NCBI GenBank assembly: GCA_963928055.1 | Contig: CAWVDN010000001.1 | Location: forward strand, 1,054,001 to 1,118,000 | Origin: Scatomonas sp963928055 | GTDB taxonomy: Bacteria > Bacillota > Clostridia > Lachnospirales > Lachnospiraceae | Length of the DNA: 64,000 nt | Reading direction: 5' to 3' | In this document: in pieces, positions 25,504-33,617 of the stretch | Position numbering within the stretch: the stretch's first letter is position 1 | Layout of the letters: each line of letters opens with the position of its first letter | The notes under the pieces: model-generated | Told to the model about the DNA's origin: nothing | Database searches by the model: none | The model's input: the letters and a program-made list of their open reading frames with translations, nothing else | Program-made: the position numbers and the translations under genes

Positions 25504-26961
25504 TTAATTATCATCTACGCTGTAGTTCGGCGCTTCTTTCGTGATATGGATATCATGAGGATGGGACTCTCTCAGAGCAGCCGCCGAGATCTTCATAAAC
25601 TTGGCCGTTGTCTTCAGAGTCTCGATATCTTTGGCTCCGCAGTAACCCATGCCGGAACGAAGGCCTCCGATCAGCTGGAACACGGTGTCCTCCAGTGTTC
25701 CCTTGTATGCCACGCGGCCTTCTACTCCCTCCGGAACCAGCTTCTTGGCATCCTCCTGGAAGTAACGGTCCTTGCTGCCGTTTTCCATGGCCGCAATGGA
25801 TCCCATGCCGCGGTATACTTTATATTTTCTTCCCTGATACAGCTCAAAGGTTCCCGGGCTCTCATCGCAGCCCGCGAAGATGCTTCCCATCATGCAGACA
25901 TTGGCTCCGGCCGCAATGGCTTTGGTAATGTCTCCGGAGTATTTGATGCCGCCGTCGGCGATAATGGGGGTTCCCGTCTTTTTCGCCTCATTGTAGCAGT
26001 CCATGACCGCTGTTACCTGCGGCACGCCGATTCCTGCTACGACACGGGTGGTACAGATGGACCCCGGTCCGATACCTACCTTTACCGCGTCTGCTCCCGC
26101 GGCGATCAGATCTCTGGCCGCTTCCGCGGTGGCTACGTTGCCGGCGATCACCTGCAGTTCCGGGAAGGCTCCCTTGATCTCCCGCAGGGTTCTGAAAATG
26201 TTGGCGGAATGTCCATGGGCAGAATCAATGACGATCACATCCACATGGGCCCTGTTAAGCGCTTCCACGCGGTCCATAACGTTGGCAGTGATCCCTACCG
26301 CCGCTCCGCAGAGCAGCCGCCCCTGAGAATCCTTGGCGGACAGCGGATACTTGATCTGCTTCTCGATATCCTTGATGGTGATCAGGCCCTTCAGTTCAAA
26401 GTTCTCATCTACAATAGGAAGTTTTTCCTTGCGGGCTTTGGCCAGCATCTTTTTCGCCTCTTCCAGGGTCACTCCCTCCCGGGCGGTGATCAGGCCTTCC
26501 GAAGTCATGGACTCCTTGATCTTCTTGGTGAAGTCCTCCTCGAACATCAGATCCCGGTTGGTGATGATCCCTACCAGCTTTTTCCCCTCTGTGATGGGCA
26601 CACCGGAAATGCGGTATTTTGCCATAAGATTATTGGCATCCGCCAGTGTATTTTCAGGAGACAAATAGAATGGGTCGGTGATGACGCCGTTCTCAGAACG
26701 CTTAACCTTATCCACCTCATCCGCCTGCTGTTCAATGGTCATATTCTTGTGGATAATTCCGATTCCTCCCTGACGCGCCATGGCGATAGCCATCCGGTGT
26801 TCGGTAACCGTATCCATTCCCGCGCTCATCATGGGAATGTTCAGTTTGATCTTCTTCGTCAGGTAAGTGGTCAGATCCACCATGTTGGGCGTAACCTCCG
26901 AATACTGAGGTACCAGCAGCACGTCGTCAAAAGTAATGCCTTCACCGATAATTGTGCCCAT
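25504..26961 (-). CDS. guaB: IMP dehydrogenase
   Basis: A 485-residue TIM-barrel enzyme oxidising IMP to XMP, the first step to GMP. Two CBS domains interrupt the barrel (residues about 95-205, TNRDLMFEEDF and VDENFELKGLITIKD). The catalytic Cys303 lies in GPGSICTTRVVAGIG, the NAD/IMP loops in DGGIKYSGDITKAIAAGA and the flap in YRGMGSIAAM. It has its own promoter and a short leader of about 27 bases. Confidence 0.97.
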   Translation of the reverse strand: MGTIIGEGITFDDVLLVPQYSEVTPNMVDLTTYLTKKIKLNIPMMSAGMDTVTEHRMAIAMARQGGIGIIHKNMTIEQQADEVDKVKRSENGVITDPFYLSPENTLADANNLMAKYRISGVPITEGKKLVGIITNRDLMFEEDFTKKIKESMTSEGLITAREGVTLEEAKKMLAKARKEKLPIVDENFELKGLITIKDIEKQIKYPLSAKDSQGRLLCGAAVGITANVMDRVEALNRAHVDVIVIDSAHGHSANIFRTLREIKGAFPELQVIAGNVATAEAARDLIAAGADAVKVGIGPGSICTTRVVAGIGVPQVTAVMDCYNEAKKTGTPIIADGGIKYSGDITKAIAAGANVCMMGSIFAGCDESPGTFELYQGRKYKVYRGMGSIAAMENGSKDRYFQEDAKKLVPEGVEGRVAYKGTLEDTVFQLIGGLRSGMGYCGAKDIETLKTTAKFMKISAAALRESHPHDIHITKEAPNYSVDDN

Positions 26962-26994
26962 TTCATTTCCTCCTTTTGTCGTATTTTGTACTAG

Positions 26995-27023
26995 AGTGTA
27001 GCAAAAAAGCCCCGGAATGTCAA
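26995..27023 (-). promoter_or_regulatory. Promoter of guaB
   Basis: A perfect TTGACA (27023-27018) and TACACT (27000-26995), 17-bp spacer, minus strand. AAAGGAGGA follows before the ATG. Confidence 0.85.
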
Positions 27024-27051
27024 TCGCAAAACTCCGCGCCTGCGCTTTTCT

Positions 27052-27313
27052 TCATTGTAACACAAACAGGAGCCACCGTCTACACGATGACTCCTGCAGT
27101 TTGCATTCGCAACCCGGGCTGCCGCCCTTCTTGCTCATATCGTCTGAATTTTTATTACATGAAAGCAAGCTGCTCCGCGCTTCCAGCGCTCCCGCAGCTT
27201 CCGAAAATATTCGCAATCCGGCCTGTCGCCCTTCTTGCTCATATTTTCTTGCCTGTCAGATGTCCGGGCTGCTGTGCGTGCTAGCACGCTCGCTGCCCGG
27301 CCGCCTGACAGGG
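27052..27313 (-). repeat. Structured repeat element between groL and guaB
   Basis: This gap has no standard gene. A 36-bp direct repeat with three mismatches occurs at 27105-27140 and 27209-27244. Each copy supplies the start of a mini-ORF beginning MSKKG: 27135-27242 (35 residues) and 27052-27138 (28 residues), overlapping as ATGA. Nested inverted repeats (27252-27259 with 27305-27312, and a GCGTGCTAGCACGC core) lie before them, and a G-U-containing 10-bp hairpin closes the unit near 27072-27095. It resembles an interspersed repeat more than ordinary coding DNA. Confidence 0.6.
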
Positions 27314-27321
27314 CTTTCTTT

Positions 27322-28944
27322 TTACATCATTCCCATGCCGGGGTTGCCTGCGGGAGCAGGTGCCGGGGGCTCTTTGATGGTGGATACCACGGACTCAGTG
27401 GTCAGCAGGGTGGAAGCTACGCTGGTAGCGTTCTGCAGAGCGCTTCTGGTTACCTTGGCGGGATCCAGGATACCTGCTTTTACCATATCCACGTACTCTT
27501 CTTTGTATGCGTCAAATCCAACGCCGATCTTGGATTCTTTTACTTTGTTGATGATGACGGAGCCTTCCAGTCCGGCATTCTCAGCGATGGTGGAAAGAGG
27601 AGCTTCCAGGGCTTTCAGAACGATCTTAGCGCCTGTCTTCTCGTCGCCTTCCAGACCTTTTACATACTCAGCCAGCTCTTTGGTGGCGTGTACGTAAGCG
27701 GATCCGCCGCCGGCGATGATGCCTTCTTCTACTGCCGCGCGGGTAGCGTTCAGGGCGTCTTCCATACGGAGTTTGGCTTCTTTCATCTCAGTCTCGGTAG
27801 CAGCTCCCACACGGATCACAGCTACGCCGCCGGCCAGTTTCGCCAGACGCTCCTGCAGTTTTTCCTTGTCAAACTCAGAGGTGGTCTCAGCGATCTGCGC
27901 TTTGATCTGTCCGATCCTTGCCTGGATGGCGTCTTTCTCGCCGCATCCATCAACGATAACGGTGTTCTCTTTCTGAACTTTCACGGATTTTGCTTTGCCC
28001 AGCATATCCATGGTAGCGTCTTTCAGTTCGTATCCTACTTCCTCGGAGATCACAGTACCGCCGGTAAGGATAGCGATATCCTGCAGCATCTCTTTTCTTC
28101 TGTCGCCGTATCCCGGTGCTTTTACAGCTACCACCTTGAAGGTTCCGCGGAGTTTGTTGACGATCAGGGTGGACAGTGCCTCGCCCTCAACATCCTCGGC
28201 GATGATCAGCAGGCTTGCGCCGGACTGAACGATCTGCTCCAGCAGAGGCAGAATGTCCTGAATGGTGCTGATCTTCTTGTCCGTGATCAGGATATAGGGG
28301 CTGTCCAGAGTTGCCTCCATCTTCTCCATATCGGTTGCCATATACGCGGAAACATAGCCGCGGTCGAACTGCATGCCTTCTACCAGATCCAGCTCGGTCT
28401 TCATGGTCTTGGATTCCTCGATGGTGATCACGCCGTCTTTGGAAACTTTCTCCATGGCGTCTGCTACCATCTCGCCTACCTCGTCGTCGCCGGAGGATAC
28501 AGCGGCTACTCTTGCGATCTGAGCCTTTCCGTCAACGGCTTTGCTCATCTCGGCCAGGATCTCAACGGTCTTGTCGGTAGCTTTCTTCATACCTTTTCTC
28601 AGAACGATGGGATTGGCGCCTGCGGCCAGGTTCTTCATGCCCTCGTGGATCATTGCCTGGGCCAGGACCGTAGCGGTAGTCGTTCCATCGCCGGCCACAT
28701 CGTTGGTCTTGGATGCTACTTCTCTGATGAGCTGAGCGCCCATATTCTCAAATCCGTTCTCCAGCTCGATCTCTTTGGCGATGGTCACGCCATCGTTGGT
28801 GATCAGGGGAGCGCCGTACTGCTTATCCAGCACAACGTTTCTTCCCTTGGGTCCCAGGGTCACTCTTACAGTGTCCGCCAGTTTATTTACACCTGCTTCC
28901 AGAGCAGCCCTTGCGTCTGCTCCGTATTTGATTTCTTTTGCCAT
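27322..28944 (-). CDS. groL: Chaperonin GroEL
   Basis: A 540-residue 60-kDa chaperonin subunit forming the ATP-driven folding cage with GroES. Hallmarks: the N-terminal KYGADARAALEAGVN, DGTTTATVLAQAM nucleotide site, GGGSAYVHATKELAEY and the GGM-type tail GNPGMGMM. It is 42 bp downstream of groS and shares its CIRCE-controlled promoter. Confidence 0.98.
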   Translation of the reverse strand: MAKEIKYGADARAALEAGVNKLADTVRVTLGPKGRNVVLDKQYGAPLITNDGVTIAKEIELENGFENMGAQLIREVASKTNDVAGDGTTTATVLAQAMIHEGMKNLAAGANPIVLRKGMKKATDKTVEILAEMSKAVDGKAQIARVAAVSSGDDEVGEMVADAMEKVSKDGVITIEESKTMKTELDLVEGMQFDRGYVSAYMATDMEKMEATLDSPYILITDKKISTIQDILPLLEQIVQSGASLLIIAEDVEGEALSTLIVNKLRGTFKVVAVKAPGYGDRRKEMLQDIAILTGGTVISEEVGYELKDATMDMLGKAKSVKVQKENTVIVDGCGEKDAIQARIGQIKAQIAETTSEFDKEKLQERLAKLAGGVAVIRVGAATETEMKEAKLRMEDALNATRAAVEEGIIAGGGSAYVHATKELAEYVKGLEGDEKTGAKIVLKALEAPLSTIAENAGLEGSVIINKVKESKIGVGFDAYKEEYVDMVKAGILDPAKVTRSALQNATSVASTLLTTESVVSTIKEPPAPAPAGNPGMGMM

Positions 28945-28986
28945 GATTGTTTTGCCTCCTGTTATCTACTATTTTCTATATTGAGA

Positions 28987-29259
28987 TTACTGAACGATGG
29001 CCAGGATATCGCCCTGCTTTACGACGATGTACTCTTCACCGTCCAGCTTTACTTCGGTACCGGCGTATTTGGAATAGATCACCTTATCCCCGGCTTTTAC
29101 TTCCATCTTTACATCTTCCGTTCCGGGTCCTACAGCGATGACTTCCGCTTCCTGGGGTTTCTCCTGCGCCTGAGAGGTAAGGATGATCCCGGATTTTGTC
29201 TTCTCTTCCGCTTCCATCTGTTTTAATACAACTCTGTCTCCCAATGGTACTAATTTCAT
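28987..29259 (-). CDS. groS: Co-chaperonin GroES
   Basis: A 90-residue co-chaperonin that caps GroEL. It begins KLVPLGDRVVLKQ and contains the mobile loop (EEKTKSGIILTSQAQEK) and VIYSKYAGTEVKLDGEEY. The ATG at 29259 follows AAGGAGG; the longer frame has no homology. A CIRCE element lies 39 bp upstream. Confidence 0.97.
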   Translation of the reverse strand: MKLVPLGDRVVLKQMEAEEKTKSGIILTSQAQEKPQEAEVIAVGPGTEDVKMEVKAGDKVIYSKYAGTEVKLDGEEYIVVKQGDILAIVQ

Positions 29260-29297
29260 TCTATATTGCCTCCTTGCTGCTTTCTGTTTCTTGCTTA

Positions 29298-29324
29298 TTA
29301 GCACTCATTTCAATCGAGTGCTAC
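29298..29324 (-). promoter_or_regulatory. CIRCE operator of groSL
   Basis: TTAGCACTC, nine bases, GAGTGCTAC: 17 of 18 arm bases match the HrcA operator consensus. It lies just downstream of an A/T-rich promoter region near 29335-29366 (TTGCTA and TAATAT, 17-bp spacer). HrcA is encoded at 53101-54156. Confidence 0.95.
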
Positions 29325-29467
29325 TTGACGATACTTATATTAGTGAATTTGCCTTTTTTTAGCAACCGGGAATTCCGGCTTTATTTTTACTTTATCTCTT
29401 GTTTTCTTTTGTTTTCTTGTCAAATCTCTTTTTTTCTTACTTTTAATATTTTTTGTCCAGGTCCCGG

Positions 29468-29501
29468 AAAAAAGCTGCCCCGGGATCTCTCCCGCGGCAG
29501 C
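29468..29501 (-). terminator. Terminator of codY
   Basis: On the minus strand GCTGCC-G-CGGGA and TCCCG-G-GGCAGC form a stem with a GAGA loop, followed by TTTTTT. The 29325-29467 remainder of the gap is T-rich with no gene. Confidence 0.9.
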
Positions 29502-29523
29502 CAGCTTTTGTACCTTTTATAAA

Positions 29524-30330
29524 TTATTTTTCTTCTGTTTTTTCTTTTTCTGATTTTTTCTTGCTCTTGATCTCTTTCAGTTCGTCAAAGATATAGTCGT
29601 TCAGTACTTTGATATACGTACCCTTCATTCCGCTGGAACGGGATTCAATGACGCCGGCGCTCTCAAATTTCCGCAGGGCGTTGACGATCACGGAACGGGT
29701 GATGCCTACCCGGTCGGCGATCTTGCTGGCGACCAGGATCCCTTCCTCTCCGTCCAGTTCATCGAAGATATGGATGATCGCCTCCAGTTCAGAGAAAGAC
29801 AGCGTACTGAACGCGGATTTCACCACCTGGATCTTCCGGTTTTCCTCGACATTCTCCTCATTGACGGAACGCATCATCTCCAGACCCACCACCGTGGTTC
29901 CATATTCACTGACAATAATGTCGTCAATATCGTACTGCGGGGAAAATCTGTACATAAATACGGTTCCCAGCCTCTCCCCGGCGATCTCGATGGGATTGAT
30001 GATAGCTGTGTATTTCTTGGTGTTTTCTCCCACAAAACCCAGGGTCTCCAGATTCACATTCTCCTTGGTGGAAAGCACGCTCAGGAAACGGTCGTTCAGC
30101 AGTGCGTCCACATAGCCGCCTACTTTGTCATCAATAAGCTCTTTGATCTCCTCTACTCCAGAACAAAGGCTGACTCCCAATACTTTTCCTTTCTTGCTGA
30201 TGACCAGAATATTGGAATCGAGGCATTCCATCATAACCTGACAGATGTCGTTGAACACAACCTTTGTAGAGTTGTTGTTGTGCAGCAGTTTGTTGATTTT
30301 TCTGGTCTTATCTAACAATTGTACACTCAT
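29524..30330 (-). CDS. codY: GTP- and branched-chain-amino-acid-sensing global repressor CodY
   Basis: A 268-residue CodY. The N-terminal GAF domain (residues about 1-155) starts LLDKTRKINKLLHNN. The C-terminal winged helix includes the DNA-recognition part ASKIADRVGITRSVIVNALR and ESRSSGMKGTYIKVLND. A charged Lys/Glu tail extends beyond the usual 259 residues. CodY represses nutrient-stress genes when GTP and branched-chain amino acids are plentiful. The ATG at 30330 follows AAGGAG. Confidence 0.96.
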   Translation of the reverse strand: MSVQLLDKTRKINKLLHNNNSTKVVFNDICQVMMECLDSNILVISKKGKVLGVSLCSGVEEIKELIDDKVGGYVDALLNDRFLSVLSTKENVNLETLGFVGENTKKYTAIINPIEIAGERLGTVFMYRFSPQYDIDDIIVSEYGTTVVGLEMMRSVNEENVEENRKIQVVKSAFSTLSFSELEAIIHIFDELDGEEGILVASKIADRVGITRSVIVNALRKFESAGVIESRSSGMKGTYIKVLNDYIFDELKEIKSKKKSEKEKTEEK

Positions 30331-30376
30331 TCTATTCTCCTTCCGTCCTTTTTCACCCCTATCCCTATTTATAGAA

Positions 30377-30405
30377 AGTTTATCATGCATTCTTGAAAAA
30401 ATCAA
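30377..30405 (-). promoter_or_regulatory. Promoter of codY
   Basis: TTGATT (30405-30400) and TAAACT (30382-30377), 17-bp spacer. A weak CodY-like sequence (12 of 15) at 30419-30433 lies just upstream and may allow autoregulation. Confidence 0.55.
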
Positions 30406-30428
30406 TGGTTTTCCACATATTTTTCAGA

Positions 30429-32513
30429 TTATTCAGTAAAGTCGGTCTCTTTTCTGCCTTCCACGTAGCCGCACTTTTCATCGGCACAGACGAGGCGCTT
30501 ACCTTTTTCCAGCATATAGCCGCCGCATTTGGGGCATTTTTTATCAGAGGGCTTCTGCCAGGTCATGAAATCGCACTCCGGATTATGCTCGCATCCGTAA
30601 TACCTGCGTCCCTTCTTGGTTTTCCGCAGGATCACTTCTCCCCCGCATTTGGGGCATTTGACGCCGATCTTTTCCAGATAAGGCTTGGTGTTCCTGCACT
30701 CCGGGAACCCGGGACATGCCAGGAATTTTCCGTGCGGGCCGTATTTGATCACCATATGCCGGCCGCACTGATCGCAGATCACATCCGTGACTTCATCCTC
30801 GATCTGCACTTCCTGCAGCTCCTGCTCCGCTTTTTTCACCGCCTCGGAAAGATCCGGCCAGAAGTTCTTCACCACTGTCTTCCAGGCTACTTTTCCGTCT
30901 CCCACACAGTCCAGCAGCCCCTCCATATTGGCCGTGAAATTTACATCCACAATACTGGGGAAAGCCTGCTTCATCATGTTGTTGACTACCTCTCCCAGCT
31001 CCGTCATATACAGATTTTTATTTTCCTTGGCCACGTAACGGCGGTTGATGATAGTACTGATGGTGGGCGCGTAGGTGCTGGGCCGTCCGATTCCCAGCTC
31101 CTCCAGGGTCTTTACCAGGGAAGCCTCCGTGTAATGGGCCGGCGGCTGGGTAAAATGCTGCTCCTTGTCATATTTCAGGAGCTTCAGTTCCGTATTCTTC
31201 TCCAGACTCCGAAGCTGCACGCAGTTATCTTTTTTCTCTTCCTCTTCTTCCGTATAGACGGACATAAAGCCGTCAAAAAGGATCCGGGAGGCGGAGGCGT
31301 GAAAATCATATTCTCCCGCCCGGATATCCGCGGAAACCGTCTCATAGACTGCCGGTTCCATACGGCTGGCCACAAAACGCTTCCAGATCAGCTGATACAG
31401 CCGGAAAAGGTCCCTGGAAAGAGATTCTTTCATCAGGACCGGCGTCCTGGCCACATCCGTAGGCCGGATAGCCTCATGGGCATCCTGGGCTTTCTTGTTC
31501 TGATTGCCGGTGGTGTCGTTCCTGGCCGCGTAGTTTTCTCCGTACTGCTGCCGGATGTACGTTCTGGCCGCGGCGTCCGCTTCCTCGGAGATCCGGGTGG
31601 AGTCTGTTCTCAGGTAGGAAATAAGACCTACGATGCCGTTTCCCTTGATCTCGATCCCCTCGTACAGCTGCTGCGCCAGGCGCATGGTTTTCTGGGTGGA
31701 AAAGTTCAGGACCTTGGCAGCCTCCTGCTGCAGGGTACTGGTGGTAAAAGGCAGCGGCGCTTTTTTCCTTCTCTCTCCCTTTCGGATCTCCGCCACGGAG
31801 GCTTCCCTGCCTTCCAGTTCTTTCAGGATCTGATCCAGCTGGCTCTCAGTGGAAATCTCGATCTTTTCCTTGCCCTTTCCGTAAAAATGCGCGGTAAGGG
31901 GTTTCTTTTCTCCCGGGATCTGGAATTCCGCGTCCAAGGTCCAGTATTCTCTGGGAATGAAAGCGTTGATCTCATCCTCCCGATCCCCGATGATCCTCAG
32001 CGCCACAGACTGCACCCGGCCGGCGCTCAGGCCCCGTTTGATCTTTTTCCAGAGCAGCGGGCTGATCTCATATCCCACCATCCGGTCCAGGCAGCGCCTG
32101 GCCTGCTGCTCGTCCACCAGGTTCATATCGATGGCCCTGGCCTCCTTCAGAGATGCCTTGACCGCCGTTTTCGTGATCTCATTAAAGGTGATCCGGCGCA
32201 TTTTCTTTTCGTCCAGATTCAGAGCTTTGGAAAGATGCCAGGAGATCGCCTCGCCCTCCCGGTCGGGGTCGGTAGCCAGATATACCCGGTCCGCCTTTTT
32301 GGCCGCTTTCCGCAGAGACGCCAGAAGTTCTCCCTTTCCCCGGATGGTAATATATTTGGGTTCAAAATCGTGCTCCACGTCGATGCCCAGCTGGCTTTTG
32401 GGCAGATCTCTCACGTGTCCGTTGGAAGCCGCCACCTCATAATTGGACCCCAGAAATTTTTTAACCGTCTTCACCTTTGCCGGCGACTCTACGATAACCA
32501 GATATTTCGCCAC
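30429..32513 (-). CDS. topA: DNA topoisomerase I
   Basis: A 694-residue type IA topoisomerase that relaxes negative supercoils. The Toprim domain begins YLVIVESPAKVKTVKKFLG and includes the acidic DPDREGEAISWHL. The active-site Tyr is in GLISYLRTDSTRIS. Three C-terminal zinc ribbons of CxxC...C type are visible (CDQCGRHMV, CPKCGGEVI, CPKCGGYML). The start is a GTG at 32513 preceded by AGGAGG; no ATG fits the family N-terminus. Confidence 0.96.
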   Translation of the reverse strand: MAKYLVIVESPAKVKTVKKFLGSNYEVAASNGHVRDLPKSQLGIDVEHDFEPKYITIRGKGELLASLRKAAKKADRVYLATDPDREGEAISWHLSKALNLDEKKMRRITFNEITKTAVKASLKEARAIDMNLVDEQQARRCLDRMVGYEISPLLWKKIKRGLSAGRVQSVALRIIGDREDEINAFIPREYWTLDAEFQIPGEKKPLTAHFYGKGKEKIEISTESQLDQILKELEGREASVAEIRKGERRKKAPLPFTTSTLQQEAAKVLNFSTQKTMRLAQQLYEGIEIKGNGIVGLISYLRTDSTRISEEADAAARTYIRQQYGENYAARNDTTGNQNKKAQDAHEAIRPTDVARTPVLMKESLSRDLFRLYQLIWKRFVASRMEPAVYETVSADIRAGEYDFHASASRILFDGFMSVYTEEEEEKKDNCVQLRSLEKNTELKLLKYDKEQHFTQPPAHYTEASLVKTLEELGIGRPSTYAPTISTIINRRYVAKENKNLYMTELGEVVNNMMKQAFPSIVDVNFTANMEGLLDCVGDGKVAWKTVVKNFWPDLSEAVKKAEQELQEVQIEDEVTDVICDQCGRHMVIKYGPHGKFLACPGFPECRNTKPYLEKIGVKCPKCGGEVILRKTKKGRRYYGCEHNPECDFMTWQKPSDKKCPKCGGYMLEKGKRLVCADEKCGYVEGRKETDFTE

Positions 32514-32588
32514 CTTACTGCCTCCTGTTTCTATATAAAATGAGGATGCCTTCCGGAAAGGCACCGCTGAATTACGAAAGTCAGCCCA

Positions 32589-32617
32589 ACTATACAACAA
32601 TTTTTTTTCTCTTGCAA
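32589..32617 (-). promoter_or_regulatory. Promoter of topA
   Basis: TTGCAA (32617-32612) and TATAGT (32594-32589), 17-bp spacer. The leader can form two small hairpins before the GTG start. Confidence 0.75.
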
Positions 32618-32666
32618 GCCCTTTCTTTTTCGGGCAATTTCCCTTTTTGCATAAAAGAAGGCTTTT

Positions 32667-33617
32667 CTAACGTTTTACCAGACAGTAGCCTTTTCCATCC
32701 TCCTCCACGATCCCCCTCAATTCCAGGGCAATGAGAATGCCTGACAGTTCCGGCACAGACAGCCCTGTTTCCGCGGCGATCTCGTCCAGCGCTCTGCTGC
32801 CTCCGGACAGGCATCCGCACACCCTCCGGAAGTTTTCCGGCAGTTCCTGAAGAAAGTTCTCCGGATCCTTTTGCTTATGGGAGACCGTGATCCCCAGTTC
32901 CTCCAACAGCTGCTCGGGGGACAGGGCAATGCCTGCCCCCTGGGCAATGAGCCGGTTGCAGCCCGCGCTTAGGGGATCATCCAGCCTCCCGGGCACAGCC
33001 AGTACCGTTTTCCCCTGTTCCAGCGCCCAGTCCGCAGTGATCAGGGCGCCGCTTTTCACCCGGGCCTCCACCACCAGGATCAGGTCCGCCAGACCGCTGA
33101 TGATCCGGTTCCGCCGCGGGAAATGAAAAGGCAGGGGCGGCGTCCCCGGTTCATACTCTGAGATCAGTCCTCCTTCTTCCCGAACCCTTCGGTACAGTCT
33201 GTAATTTTCCTTGGGATAGCAGAGATCTGTACCGCACCCCAGCACTCCGTAGGTCTTTCCGCCGCCTTCCAGGGCCCCTTCATGGGCCGCCGCGTCAATG
33301 CCCGCGGCCAGGCCGCTGATGATCCGGACCCCACGGGCCGCCAGACTTCTGGCAAAATACCGGGCCTGCTTTCTGCCGTAAAGGCTGCAGTTCCTGGCGC
33401 CTACCACCGCCACGGCTTTCCGGCTCTCCTCCGGGAGCTTTCCCACCACGTAGAGCCCCTTGGGACTGTCCGGGAGTCCCTTCAGTCTTTCCGGATACCC
33501 TTTTTGATTTCTTCCATAATATACAGCCAGTCTCTCGATCTTATGCCACCCCCTTTTCCGGGTCTTCCGCCCGGTAGCACAGCGCCTCGCTGATGTGCGC
33601 CTCGGAAAGGCTCTCAC
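32667..33617 (-). CDS. dprA: DNA-processing protein DprA, short N-terminus
   Basis: The Rossmann-like DprA core is complete: YPERLKGLPDSPKGLYVVG, VAVVGARNCSLYGR, ISGLAAGIDAAAHEGAL, FPRRNRIISGLADLILVVEA and the C-terminal winged helix (LDEIAAETGLSVPELSGIL). DprA loads RecA on incoming single-stranded DNA. The usual N-terminal SAM-like domain of about 70 residues is missing. The only upstream start, GTG at 33617, lies inside yifB and gives some 30 basic residues with no family match. The true start is therefore uncertain. Confidence 0.82.
   Translation of the reverse strand: MRAFPRRTSARRCATGRKTRKRGWHKIERLAVYYGRNQKGYPERLKGLPDSPKGLYVVGKLPEESRKAVAVVGARNCSLYGRKQARYFARSLAARGVRIISGLAAGIDAAAHEGALEGGGKTYGVLGCGTDLCYPKENYRLYRRVREEGGLISEYEPGTPPLPFHFPRRNRIISGLADLILVVEARVKSGALITADWALEQGKTVLAVPGRLDDPLSAGCNRLIAQGAGIALSPEQLLEELGITVSHKQKDPENFLQELPENFRRVCGCLSGGSRALDEIAAETGLSVPELSGILIALELRGIVEEDGKGYCLVKR

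Noticed and set aside
24799..26994. 731-codon plus-strand frame opposite guaB and the amidase gene
   Set aside because: Crosses two real genes and shows no protein family features.
27105..27244. CRISPR-like array
   Set aside because: Only two diverged copies 104 bp apart, without the regular short repeats and spacers of CRISPR.
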